From a gamma proteobacterium HdN1 (lineage in GTDB: Bacteria > Pseudomonadota > Gammaproteobacteria > Pseudomonadales > Ketobacteraceae): a stretch of DNA of 64,000 nt. A program made the translations under genes and the position numbers. How positions within the stretch are numbered: the stretch's first letter is position 1; each line of letters opens with the position of its first letter. Below the pieces are notes generated by a model. That model was not told the origin of the DNA. It did not search any database and saw only the letters and a program-made list of their open reading frames with translations. Shown here piece by piece: positions 54,371 to 63,900 of this stretch. The stretch spans positions 3,136,527 through 3,200,526 of the forward strand of contig FP929140.1 of the NCBI GenBank assembly GCA_000198515.1, in the 5' to 3' direction.

Positions 54371-56449
54371 TTGATTATTCAATCAGCTCAATGCCCACGG
54401 CTACATTCACAGCTTGCGTGGGGCTTTGTTTCGATTCTTGCCGCAGTTTGTCTTGGCGTTATCGCCTTGCGGCGCGGTGAACCCGTCAATGCGATCTGGC
54501 TCGTTGCCGCATCCATCGCAATATTTGCGATCGGCTACCGTTTCTACGGTAAATTTGTCGAGTGGAAAGTTTTGCAGCTTGATGCTTCGCGCGCACCGCC
54601 ATCGGTACTGCATAACGATGGCCTTGATTATGTACCCACGGATAAATGGGTGGTATTCGGCCACCATTTTGCGGCAATTGCGGGCGCAGGCCCCTTAGTA
54701 GGGCCGGTATTGGCTGCGCAGATGGGCTATTTGCCCGGAACTTTGTGGATTCTGTTTGGCGTAGTGTTTGCCGGTGCAGTGCAGGATTTTATGATCCTTG
54801 GCCTCTCGTTGCGGCGTGGCGGGCGCTCATTGGGCAATATGCTGCGTGAGGAGTTGGGCCAGGTTCCCGGCGTTATCGCAATGATCGGTATATTGATCTT
54901 GATGATGATCGTGCTTGCAGTGCTCGCGTTAGTGGTTGTAAAAGCCCTTACGCACAGCCCGTGGGGGACGTTTACCGTGGTGGCCACGATCCCTATCGCG
55001 ATCGGCATGGGCGTGTGGCTACGTTGGTTGCGGCCCGGAAAAATTCTCGAAGCGTCGCTGCTCGGGCTCGGCTTGCTGATGGCGTCGATTTGGGCAGGGA
55101 AATTCGTGGCGGATTCTGCGGTGTTAAGCGTGATGTTCGATCTTGATGCTCAAACGCTTGCGTGGTGTCTGATTGGCTATGGAGCGTGTGCATCTATTTT
55201 ACCAGTGTGGCTGCTGCTCGCGCCGCGTGACTATCTTTCTACGTTTCTCAAGATCGGCACTATTGTATTGCTGGCGATTGCCATTGTGCTCGCTGCACCG
55301 TCCCTTGAAATGCCTGCAGTTACGCGTTTTATTGATGGTAGTGGCCCAGTGTTTGCCGGTTCGTTATTCCCATTTTTATTTATCACTATTGCTTGTGGCG
55401 CGGTATCGGGTTGGCACTCGCTGATTGCTTCTGGCACCACCCCAAAACTGTTGGCAAATGAAAGTCAGGCACGTTTTGTTGGCTACGGCGGCATGCTGAT
55501 GGAGGCTTTTGTCGCAATTATGGCGTTGATCGCTGCTGCGGCAATGCATCCCGGCGTTTATTTTGCGATGAATTCGCCGGCTGCCATCATCGGCACTACG
55601 GTTCAGCAGGCGGCAGTAACGATCAGTGAGTGGGGCTTTGTAGTTACGCCCGAGCAGTTGCTGCAAACCGCCAAAGAAATCGGTGAGAACAGCATCCTGT
55701 CGCGTGCAGGTGGTGCGCCAACATTGGCGGTGGGAATGGCGCAGCTTTTACATCATATTTTGCCGGGAGAGGGGATGCTCGCTTTCTGGTATCACTACAT
55801 CATCTTATTTGAAGCGTTATTTATCCTGACCACCGTAGATGCCGGCACTCGTGTTGGGCGCTTTATGATACAGGAAATTGTGGGGCTGCTGTATAAGCCA
55901 TGGCAGGCGACGGAATCGTGGAGTGGTAATATCGCGGCTACGGCAGTCTGCGTTGGGATATGGGGCTATTTCCTCTATCAAGGTGCGGTGGATCCGCTTG
56001 GCGGGATCAATACTTTATGGCCGCTGTTTGGAATTGCCAATCAAATGTTGGCGGCGATCGCGCTTATGCTGGCAACGCTTGTAGTTGTAAAACTCAAACG
56101 TGAACGGTATATGTGGGTGCCCGGTATTCCCGCGCTTTGGTTAATTATCTGCACATTAACGGCGGGCTACCAAAAACTCGTGGGCCCGATCAGCTTTACC
56201 GAGGCGGCAAATCGCTACTCGGCTGCGCTGGCGCAAGGAAATTTACTGGCGCCGGCAAAAAACCTTGGCGAAATGCAGCAGATTGTGACGAACAATCGGG
56301 TGGACATGATACTTACCGCTGCGTTTATCGGCTTGATCGTTGTGATCATGGCGTTTGTAGCGCGCGCAATTCTCAAAGCTCTGCAGCATAAAGAGCCTAC
56401 AGCGAAAGAGGAATCTTATGTTGCGCTTAACGATTTGGCCACGCATTAA
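54371..56449 (+). CDS. cstA: Carbon starvation protein A / pyruvate transporter
   Basis: A 692-residue inner-membrane transporter of the CstA/BtsT family, implicated in pyruvate or peptide uptake. The N-terminus (VIALRRGEPVNAIW), IAGAGPLVGPVLAAQMGYLP, a cytosolic DFMILGLSLRRGGRS loop, SGWHSLIASGTTPK and TTVDAGTRVGRFM are all family hallmarks; 15-18 helices are expected. The only usable start in frame is TTG at 54371, eight bases after a TAAGG site. A more obvious ATG at 54391 is out of frame. ybdD overlaps its 3' end by 32 bases. Confidence 0.93.
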   Translation: MIIQSAQCPRLHSQLAWGFVSILAAVCLGVIALRRGEPVNAIWLVAASIAIFAIGYRFYGKFVEWKVLQLDASRAPPSVLHNDGLDYVPTDKWVVFGHHFAAIAGAGPLVGPVLAAQMGYLPGTLWILFGVVFAGAVQDFMILGLSLRRGGRSLGNMLREELGQVPGVIAMIGILILMMIVLAVLALVVVKALTHSPWGTFTVVATIPIAIGMGVWLRWLRPGKILEASLLGLGLLMASIWAGKFVADSAVLSVMFDLDAQTLAWCLIGYGACASILPVWLLLAPRDYLSTFLKIGTIVLLAIAIVLAAPSLEMPAVTRFIDGSGPVFAGSLFPFLFITIACGAVSGWHSLIASGTTPKLLANESQARFVGYGGMLMEAFVAIMALIAAAAMHPGVYFAMNSPAAIIGTTVQQAAVTISEWGFVVTPEQLLQTAKEIGENSILSRAGGAPTLAVGMAQLLHHILPGEGMLAFWYHYIILFEALFILTTVDAGTRVGRFMIQEIVGLLYKPWQATESWSGNIAATAVCVGIWGYFLYQGAVDPLGGINTLWPLFGIANQMLAAIALMLATLVVVKLKRERYMWVPGIPALWLIICTLTAGYQKLVGPISFTEAANRYSAALAQGNLLAPAKNLGEMQQIVTNNRVDMILTAAFIGLIVVIMAFVARAILKALQHKEPTAKEESYVALNDLATH

Positions 56450-56651
56450 ATGGCGGCTTAGGTATTTTGCAGGGAGCGCACGGCGCACCGTAGTGCAGGC
56501 TGCACGCTTGAGCGTAGGCGTCCCCGACTACGATACTTACGTGCGCCACCTGCGCGAACACCATCCGGAACGGCAGGTGCCCAGCTATGCGGAGTTCTAT
56601 CGTGAACGCACCGAAGCGCGTTATCGCGGCGGTGGGGGACGGTGTTGTTGA
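56418..56651 (+). CDS. ybdD: YbdD/YjiX-family protein
   Basis: A 77-residue protein of the YbdD/YjiX (DUF466) family, nearly always encoded directly behind cstA or btsT. The VGVPDYDTYVRHLREHHPE and PSYAEFYRERTEARYRGG segments are diagnostic (key motif GVPDYDTYVRH). It may be an accessory to the transporter. The start lies inside the cstA reading frame, so translation is probably coupled. Confidence 0.92.
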   Translation: MLRLTIWPRIKWRLRYFAGSARRTVVQAARLSVGVPDYDTYVRHLREHHPERQVPSYAEFYRERTEARYRGGGGRCC

Positions 56652-56705
56652 TCGATGTCACAGGTGTGAATTTCTCGACATCAGCAATCAAGCGCTCATC
56701 AAGGC

Positions 56706-57173
56706 TCAAAGAGCCCACAGGCTTTGACTCCGCTGGCTTCGACTTCGCTGGCTTCGACTCCGCTCAGCCAGCGGTTGTCTCGTCCTGCTCCCTTCTTCTT
56801 CGCTGGCTTCGACTTCGCTCAGCCAGCGGTTGTCTCGTCCTGCTCCCTTCTTCTTCGCTGGCTGAGGAGTGAAGCCAGCCAGCGTATGCGAGGTGCCATT
56901 CCCACAGGCAGCCAGCCGATGTAAGGCATTGAAATCACTGGTCATCAAGGCTTCCTTTTTCTTTCTGCTCCAACCTTGCACCTGTTTCTCACGATAAAAA
57001 GCCTCGTCGATGCGCTCATATTCTTCGCAGTACACCAGCTCGACCGGAAGGTGCTTTGCCGTATGACGCGCACCTATACCTTGCTGATGCTCCCACAGGC
57101 GTTTCTCTAGGTTCCGCGTGCTGCCAGTGTAATAGCTGCCGCCAGCGCAGCGGAGGATGTACATGTAAGGCAT
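56706..57173 (-). CDS. GIY-YIG nuclease with repeat-encoded C-terminus
   Basis: A 155-residue protein. Residues 1-85 form a GIY-YIG domain of the small UPF0213/YhbQ-like type: the MYILRC and YYTGSTRNLEKRLWEH strands, with the catalytic Arg in NLEKRL and the metal-binding Glu in FYREKQVQGWSRKKKEAL (key motif YREKQVQGW). The last 50 residues are Arg/Ser/Glu-rich and are encoded by the palindromic repeats of the 56.7-56.9 kb array, so the domain reads through into repeat DNA. Repeat clusters lie on both sides in opposite orientation. Its role is unknown; action on those repeats is my inference. Confidence 0.85.
   Translation of the reverse strand: MPYMYILRCAGGSYYTGSTRNLEKRLWEHQQGIGARHTAKHLPVELVYCEEYERIDEAFYREKQVQGWSRKKKEALMTSDFNALHRLAACGNGTSHTLAGFTPQPAKKKGAGRDNRWLSEVEASEEEGSRTRQPLAERSRSQRSRSQRSQSLWAL
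56721..56884 (+). repeat. Palindromic repeat cluster on the 3' side of the GIY-YIG gene
   Basis: Two tandem 55-bp units, 56750-56804 and 56805-56859, differ at one base. Each holds a CGCTGGCT...AGCCAGCG hairpin around CTTCGACTCCGCTC, then a TTGTCTCGTCCTG linker. Half-units flank them. Positions 56750-56793 are the exact reverse complement of 57417-57460. The cluster also codes for the nuclease's C-terminal tail. Confidence 0.92.
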
Positions 57174-57206
57174 TGGGTTTTCTCCAAAATGCTCTCTTCG
57201 ATTTTT

Positions 57207-57505
57207 CTCCCTTCGACTTCGCTCAGGGAGCGGGGTGAGGCAGCCGCTGGCTCCCTTCGGCTTCGCTCCCTTCGACTCCGCTCAGGGAGCAGGACGAGAC
57301 AACCGCTGGCTGAGCTGAGTCGAAGCCAGCGGAATCTTGCTCCCTTCGACTTCGCTCAGGGAGCGGGGTGGGACAACCGCTGGCTCTCTTCGGCTTCGCT
57401 CCCTTCGACTCCGCTCAGGGAGCAGGACGAGACAACCGCTGGCTGAGCGGAGTCGAAGCCTGCGGAGTCGAAGCCTGCGGAGTCGAGGCCTGCGGAGTCG
57501 AAGCC
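57207..57505 (+). repeat. Palindromic repeat cluster on the 5' side of the GIY-YIG gene
   Basis: Two 121-bp copies, 57207-57327 and 57340-57460, differ at only a few positions. Each contains CTCCCT...AGGGAG hairpins around TCGACTTCGCTC, then CAGGACGAGACAAC and a CCGCTGGCTGAG half. From about 57446, a 15-bp unit GCGGAGTCGAAGCCT is tandemly repeated four times. Orientation is opposite to the 56.7-kb cluster. It fills the 490-base gap between the nuclease and ompW, which has no gene. Confidence 0.92.
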
Positions 57506-57663
57506 GATCCCCAGATGCTGAGCGACATTGATTGCAAATGTAGAGATGGCGGGCAGGTAAAGCTTTCGACCTTCCTCCAGTTAAAGATTTACAGGCGCGC
57601 TGCCGGCAAGGTGCTGGGTAGCCAGACTGCCCGCAGCGCACGAAGGTTTGGCTTAGCACAACA

Positions 57664-58512
57664 TCAAAAACGCATTCCCACGCCGAGATTGGTGACGAGC
57701 GGATTCACTTCGATGTCGCTTTTCCCGCGCAGAATGACGCCGGTCGGCGCGTCTGCGCTCAGTGCGGTTTTGCCGAAAATTTCCAGTTCAGCTTCGGTGG
57801 ACAGGTGCGCGTAGCTAACTGAAGCGGATGCAAACCAAGAGTGATTGATGGCGAAATCCATGCCGGCAATGATTACAGGTGCTACGGCATCTTCTACTTT
57901 GATGGGGCCGAGTTTCAGGTTGAGCAAAGCGAGCAGGGGATCGTTGTTGAGTTCGGCGTTTACGCCCCGATCTGCTTTGATATTGGCGAAATGTGCGTAC
58001 ATTAAGCCGGCGCCAACGTAAGGGCGAACGGGGCTTTGGATTGTGCCGAAGTGGTATTTTCCGAGCACGGTTGGGGTGTAGGCATCGTTGGTGGCGATTT
58101 TATCAAACTTGTCGAGGTTGGCTGCCGTGATGGGAGCGTGCCCTTCGATGGGCGAGGGCAGCACGATCTGGCCTTTGCCGGAGAGATTCATCTTTGGTGG
58201 CAGCCCAATCACTAGCTCAATGGATAGATTGTCATCAACCAAATAGTCCACGATCAGGCCAGCGGTATTGGTGTTTTGAACTTCAAACCCTGCTTGCGGA
58301 TAGGACAAAGCTCTCTCGCCTAGCAGCGGTGCTTGCGCCGTAGTTCCGCCGGTTACGCCTTGGGCGTCGCTCTGCGGCATGATGTGCAGCCAGCCGGCGG
58401 ATACTGCCCAGCGCTTGCCGTCGCTGGTATCGGCCTGTGCAAGAGATGCTGTAGAGCACAGGGCAACGGCCGTGGCGATCGAGAATAATTTTTTCGGGAA
58501 TGCATTTTTCAT
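57664..58512 (-). CDS. ompW: OmpW-family outer-membrane protein
   Basis: A 282-residue barrel protein: signal peptide ending near AQA (about 26), then strands ending in NLGVGMRF with a C-terminal phenylalanine. The VRPYVGAGLMYAHF and WFASASVSYAHLSTEAEL strands are OmpW hallmarks (key motif PYVGAGLMY). OmpW forms an eight-stranded barrel with a hydrophobic channel for small apolar compounds. The ATG at 58512 (MKNAFPKK) is preferred to 58530. It is longer than E. coli OmpW (about 210) because of extended loops. Confidence 0.9.
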   Translation of the reverse strand: MKNAFPKKLFSIATAVALCSTASLAQADTSDGKRWAVSAGWLHIMPQSDAQGVTGGTTAQAPLLGERALSYPQAGFEVQNTNTAGLIVDYLVDDNLSIELVIGLPPKMNLSGKGQIVLPSPIEGHAPITAANLDKFDKIATNDAYTPTVLGKYHFGTIQSPVRPYVGAGLMYAHFANIKADRGVNAELNNDPLLALLNLKLGPIKVEDAVAPVIIAGMDFAINHSWFASASVSYAHLSTEAELEIFGKTALSADAPTGVILRGKSDIEVNPLVTNLGVGMRF

Positions 58513-58879
58513 TGCAGAGTTCCGTGGCAAGTGAGTGAAAGAGTTCAGGTTTTGGAGCTAGCCAATGCGCTGGGGCAAACTTTGAGTCTGATCATAAAAT
58601 AGGCATTTTTGCGTGCGGAGGAGTATAACGAGTTGATCAATTTTTGCTCGCCCAATTCGCAAATAAATCTATAAAATTGCGACTGCTGGGTCGCCCCTAG
58701 GCTGATCCATTCCTCTACCCAGCCACCCTCTGGCGGTCTACCCCCTATAAGCTCATGAAAAATGTTCACATGCGCAAATGATATGCGTTATCATTTGCGG
58801 GTGTCGTTTCCGTAGCCAGCCAGGGGCCTTCCCAAGCCAGCCATACGAAAGAATTTTTGGATGTTTTTCGAGGTTGGAT
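58513..58879. other. Divergent promoter region between ompW and the TonB receptor
   Basis: No gene is supportable in these 367 bases. The region contains the Fur/Zur-type palindrome near its right side and must carry both promoters. A minus-strand open frame at 58545-58769 has no family resemblance and is treated as chance. Confidence 0.6.
58773..58799. promoter_or_regulatory. Fur- or Zur-type operator palindrome
   Basis: CGCAAATGATA and TATCATTTGCG are exact 11-bp arms around TGCGT, centred 94 bases before the TonB receptor start. The core TGATATGCGTTATCA matches the Fur 7-1-7 model at 11 of 14 arm positions or thereabouts. The AAATG-N11-CATTT spacing equally fits gammaproteobacterial Zur sites. 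Either would make the downstream pair metal-regulated. Confidence 0.7.
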
Positions 58880-60943
58880 ATGTGGTTGGAATTGCGTAAA
58901 CCCGCGTTAGCGTCGGTGTGCATCTTGGCGGCAGCCGTTCATGGAGTAGCCGTTGAGGCGCAAGAAGTGGAATCGTGGCAAAAACGGGGAGAGCCCGAAG
59001 CGGCTGTTTCTGCGGTGCCTTTGGCGGGTTCGGCTGGAAGTAATTTGGTGGCGGATGCGAGCGGAAGTGATCCGATGCTCGCTTGGGGTGGCGTTGTGGA
59101 GTTGTCGCCTCTCGTGATTACCGCCACTCGTTCTGAACACACGGTTGAAAATGCTCCGGCGACGGTCACCGTTGTGAGTGCCGAAGAAATTCAGGCAAAA
59201 GGCGCAAATAATTTAGCAGAAGCGCTGCGAGGTGTGCCTGGCTTGACGCTTTCAGGCCGTCAAGTTGGCGGGCGCAAGACGTTTACCATTCGCGGTGCGG
59301 AAGACCGCCATACCTTGATCTTGATCGACGGGCGTCGAATTTCATCGACCGACGATACGATCGGCCACTCGGATTACCAGTATGGCTGGGTTGCGATGGA
59401 CCAGATTGAACGCATTGAAGTGGTGCGCGGCCCAATGTCTGCGTTATACGGATCTGAAGCGGTCGGTGGTGTGATCAATATCATCACCAAGGCAGGTAGC
59501 AAAGACTGGCAGGGGAATGTTCGCGTAAAAGGTCTGGCTGGAGAAGGCGCGGGCGGTGATGGTCATGTTACGTCTGCAAGTGTTCGCGGTGGCGTTGGCG
59601 AGTGGCTGGATCTTTCCATGGGCGTTGAGGACGCGCGGATTTCGCCTACTAAGCGAGAGGATAACCATCGGCTTACCGATATCGAAGGGAGTGATCGAGT
59701 AAGCGGTAACGTTCAGCTTGGCTTTACCCCTCTAGAAGGGCAGCGTTTGCAGTTGGATGTGTTGCAGAGCGATGAAACCCGCGATCGCAATGAGCAATAT
59801 GCGTATGGCCCTGCCAAGCCTTATTACTTAGATAGTTATGAGCTTACACGTAAGCAGCACAGCCTTGCCTGGAAAGGTGATTGGTCGCTTCTTAAATCAG
59901 AGCTGCGCTATAGCGAATCGGAATTTAACGTCGATAATGAGCGCTCTAATAATATTACGCCGACTCGTTCGCAATCGTTAAACGACCAAGTGCTGGATGG
60001 CAATTTGGCTTTTGATGCGGGCGCGGCGAATCGGCTGACTTTGGGAGCGGAGGCGCGCAAAGAGTCTCTGAAAAATGCGGGTCTGATTGGCGGTGAAGAT
60101 GACGTAAAACATCAGGCGGTTTATGCGCAGGATGAAATTACTCTCGCAGAATCGCTCGCGTTGACGCTCGGCGCGCGGCTGGATGATCACGAAATTTTTG
60201 GCAAGGAAACCAGTCCGCGTGCCTACCTTGTTTGGCAGGCAACACCAGAGGTGATCATCAAAGGCGGCTATGGGGAAGCGTTTCGCGCGCCGACCTTAAA
60301 GCAAATTTCTCCCAACTATGTCGGTGCAGAAGGCCCGCATACCTTCTACGGCAACCCCGATATCAAACCGGAAACCAGCCGATCGGGTGAGCTATCCGTA
60401 CACTGGCAGGGAGACAAAAGCGCCTATGGTGCTACCGTATTTCGGAATGAAATCAAAGACCTGATTTATTACAACCTGCAAAAACAAGAAGGCCCGAGAA
60501 GATATTACATTTACGACAATATCTCGCGCGCACAAATTGACGGCGTAGAGGCGAGCGCACAGCAGGCGTTAGGGGCTGGATTTGCGTTGGTTGCCAACCT
60601 GACTTGGCTGGATGCACAGGATGCGGATACGCATGAGGAACTCACTGGGCGCCCAGAATGGTCGGCAAATACACGTTTGGAATGGCAGCAAGAACGTGTA
60701 AAGGCCGCGCTTGAATGGCAGTACACCGGCCACCAGATGTTGAAAAATACTGCCTCGCAATTGGAAGAAGTGCCTGCATACAGCCTCGTGAACCTGAACG
60801 CCCAATATAGGTGGAATGATCAACTAAGCTTCCGCGCGGGGATCGACAATTTAGCGGACTTGCAGCTCGAAGATAAATCGACTCTGTTTGGTTATGTCGA
60901 AGCGCGTCGTACTGCGTGGGTTGGTACGGAGGTGAGCTTCTAA
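58880..60943 (+). CDS. TonB-dependent outer-membrane receptor, heme/cobalamin-type
   Basis: A 687-residue receptor. A signal peptide (cleavage near VEA|QE, about 26) precedes a 60-residue spacer, then the TonB box region (VVITATR), the plug domain with PGLTLSGRQVGGRKTFTIRG and VRGPMSALYGSEAVGGVINII (key motif GPMSALYGSEA), and a 22-strand barrel ending in VGTEVSF. The ATG at 58880 has GAGG six bases upstream; the longer open frame starts inside the operator palindrome. The stop overlaps the CobN-like start (TAATG). Ligand: heme or another metal tetrapyrrole is inferred from the coupled chelatase. Confidence 0.9.
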   Translation: MWLELRKPALASVCILAAAVHGVAVEAQEVESWQKRGEPEAAVSAVPLAGSAGSNLVADASGSDPMLAWGGVVELSPLVITATRSEHTVENAPATVTVVSAEEIQAKGANNLAEALRGVPGLTLSGRQVGGRKTFTIRGAEDRHTLILIDGRRISSTDDTIGHSDYQYGWVAMDQIERIEVVRGPMSALYGSEAVGGVINIITKAGSKDWQGNVRVKGLAGEGAGGDGHVTSASVRGGVGEWLDLSMGVEDARISPTKREDNHRLTDIEGSDRVSGNVQLGFTPLEGQRLQLDVLQSDETRDRNEQYAYGPAKPYYLDSYELTRKQHSLAWKGDWSLLKSELRYSESEFNVDNERSNNITPTRSQSLNDQVLDGNLAFDAGAANRLTLGAEARKESLKNAGLIGGEDDVKHQAVYAQDEITLAESLALTLGARLDDHEIFGKETSPRAYLVWQATPEVIIKGGYGEAFRAPTLKQISPNYVGAEGPHTFYGNPDIKPETSRSGELSVHWQGDKSAYGATVFRNEIKDLIYYNLQKQEGPRRYYIYDNISRAQIDGVEASAQQALGAGFALVANLTWLDAQDADTHEELTGRPEWSANTRLEWQQERVKAALEWQYTGHQMLKNTASQLEEVPAYSLVNLNAQYRWNDQLSFRAGIDNLADLQLEDKSTLFGYVEARRTAWVGTEVSF

Positions 60944-63900
60944 TGGCATTGGGTCGTAGCGCGGCCGCGGATTTTTCGCGTGGTCAAAATTTTCGTGATC
61001 GTTATCGGTGGTTTGGCGTTCAGGTGTTGGCGCTTGCGTTGTTGATTTGTGGCTTGCTGTTTTCTTCTTACGGGAATGCGGTCACGGTCAGTGGCGCTAC
61101 CAAGTTAATTGAGGAGAAGAAGGCGGCCGCAGAAAGCAAGCCTACGGTCGCTGAGAGCGGCGCCGAGCGTGAAAAAAAGGCGTTCGCTGCTACCGATAAG
61201 CCGAAGGTTTTGGTGCTGGCTGCTGCGCCGATCCAGCGTGCGAAGTTTGATCAGTTAATGCCGATCGCTGAGAAGGCGGGATTCCTTTTGGAATCCCGTA
61301 TGCTGGATCAGCCGAACAGTATGCCAACGGACGCTGAAATGCAGCGTTATCAGTTGACAGTTATTGACGCTGCGTATGGCCCTGCGATACCTGTGCTGCA
61401 AAAACAGATTGGCGCGATGCTTGCCAAAACAGCAGCGCCATGGTTCTGGAATCGGCGTGATGCCAGCGTTTCGGGAAATGTCGATGAGAAACTAAGGGAA
61501 AAACTGCACGCTTATTACAGCAACGGCGGGCTTGGAAATTTTGAAGGTTTCTTTTGCGTTCTGGCGAATGAAGTGCGCCATGCTGGGAGAGATTGTGTAG
61601 ATCCGGTGATTTATCCGGATGCAGGTATCTATCATCCGTTGGCGAATGGGCAAGTATTTACTCAGCTAGAAGAATTTCTCCAGTGGAAAAGCCAGAACGG
61701 CCATGCGGTGGCTAATAATGCCCCTGTGGTCGCAATTCTCTTTCATAAGGGATATATGGATTCCGGTTTAACCGCATTGCTGGACGCTACGGTTGAAAAG
61801 ATTGAAGCGCAAGGTGCGATTGCAGTCCCAGTTTATGCACCTGCAATGACCTCAGGCGATATTTCCAAGCTTGTAACGCACGCAGGAAAGCCGAGCGTTG
61901 ATGTAATCATCAATATGCAAATCATGTTGAATGCGAGCGCCAGAAAGGATGAGTTTGAGAAATTAGGCGCTCCGGTTTTGCAAGTGATTTCCTATAGCAG
62001 GGGAGATCAAGCCAAATGGGAAAAAGACGCCCAAGGAATGGACGTGCAGGATATTCCATTTTACTTGGCACAGCCTGAATATGCGGGTTTGACTGACCCA
62101 ATGTTCGCAGGTGCGACGCTTGAAAATGACTCCATTGTGCCCATTCAGCGCCAGCTCAATTCGGTAGTCGAAAAGGCCATGCGTCTTGCGGCGCTTCGCC
62201 ATAAGGCACGCGCAGATGTAAAAACGGCAATCATGTTTTACAACTATCCGCCGGGAGAGAAAAATCTTGGTGCCTCTTTTATGAATGTTCCGCAGAGCTT
62301 GGAGAATCTGCTTTCAGAGTATAAAAAGCGTGGTTACCAGGTAGATCTGCAATCGGAAGATCAGTTAATAAAAGAATTAACCGGATTACTATCACCTTTT
62401 TACCGCCCCGAAACCTTGGCGAAACTCATCAAGCAAGATCGTGCAGGTCGCCTGCCACTCGCAGATTATCAACGTTGGTTTACGAGCTTACCTAAGCCGC
62501 TACAGGAGGATGTAAATCAGCGTTGGGGAAGTGTAGAGCAGGCAGGTTTGTTGCTGAGTAAGAAGGGCGAGAGATTTTTTGTGATTCCGCGTTTGCGTTT
62601 GGGAAATCAGATCATTATGCCTCAGCCGCCGCGCAGCGAGCATGAAAGCAATAAGGAAAAGGCGCTCTACCATGATACCAAAGTGCCGCCTTCGCACTCT
62701 TATCTTGCTGCGTACTTGTGGTTGCGCGAAGTGGCCAAGGTGGATGCGCTCGTGCATTTCGGTACTCACGGTTCTGCGGAGTGGCAGCCCGGAAAAGAGC
62801 GCGGCTTGGATGTAAATGAATATCCATTTTTGGTGTTAGGTGATCTACCGGTCGTATACCCCTATATCGTCGATAACATTGGCGAAGCGCTGCAAACCAA
62901 GCGCAGAGGTCGCGCTACGGTAATTAGTCATAATACCCCATCGTTCGGGCCAGCGGGGCTACATAACGACCTTAATAAGCTGCACGATCTTTTGCACACG
63001 TGGACCAATATGACCGAAGGCGAAGTGCGCAGCGAGACGGCTGAGCACATTCTTAAGCTGGCGGTCGAGTTGAAATTGGACAAAGACTTGGGCATTGATC
63101 TAGTGAAAGAAAAGCAGGATTTCACCCATCTTGTAGACACTTTGCATATCCATTTGCACGAACTTGCGTTGCAGCAGCAGCCGCTTGGCTTGGCTCGGTT
63201 TGGGGTGGCGGCAGAGACAGATCTACGTTTGCTGACCGTCCAGCAAATGCTAGGAAAGCCGCTGTTGCAAGCACTTTTTCCGAATGATCCTGAGGAAGTC
63301 ATGGTGGTGGATTATGAAAAAATTCGCCAAACTCCCGTATGGAACTGGCTAGACCAACACATCCGCAAGCAGCAGCCACTTGCTGCGAATCAGCAGGAGA
63401 GTGATCCTGCCTTGGCAGCGTTGCTAGAAAAAGGTTTGGACTACTGGAAAAAACTGAGCGATAACCACGAACTAGACGGGTATTTTTCCGCGCTGCAAGG
63501 AAAGTATATTGCGACTTCTTATGGTGGCGATCCGATCAAGAATCCCGAAAGCCTACCTACCGGCCGCAACCTGTATGGCTTTGACCCTTCCCGCATTCCC
63601 ACGCAAGAAGCGTGGGAAGCAGGCAAGGTTGCTGCGGAACGTTTGCTTGAACAGCACAAGGAAAGTAAGGGCACCTACCCAGATAAACTGGCCTTTACGC
63701 TCTGGTCGGTAGAAACCATGCGCCATTTTGGCTTGCTGGAGGCGCAGGTGTTCGCACTGCTTGGCTATAAGCCGGTGTGGAATAGTGGTGGTCGCGTGGT
63801 TGGAATCGAGGTCATCCCCGCAAGTGAATTGAAGCGACCTAGGGTTGACGTTGTGGTCTCGGCCACGGGTCTTTACCGCGATCAATTTCCTCAGGTCATG

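Noticed and set aside
57207-57505. CRISPR array
   Set aside because: Units are palindromes of variable spacing with near-identical, not unique, spacers, and there are no cas genes.
58545-58769. 74-codon minus-strand open frame in the ompW/TonB gap
   Set aside because: No family resemblance and no ribosome-binding site; position fits promoter DNA.
62500-62827. Minus-strand open frames within the CobN-like gene
   Set aside because: Antisense to a long secure coding frame, with no motif.
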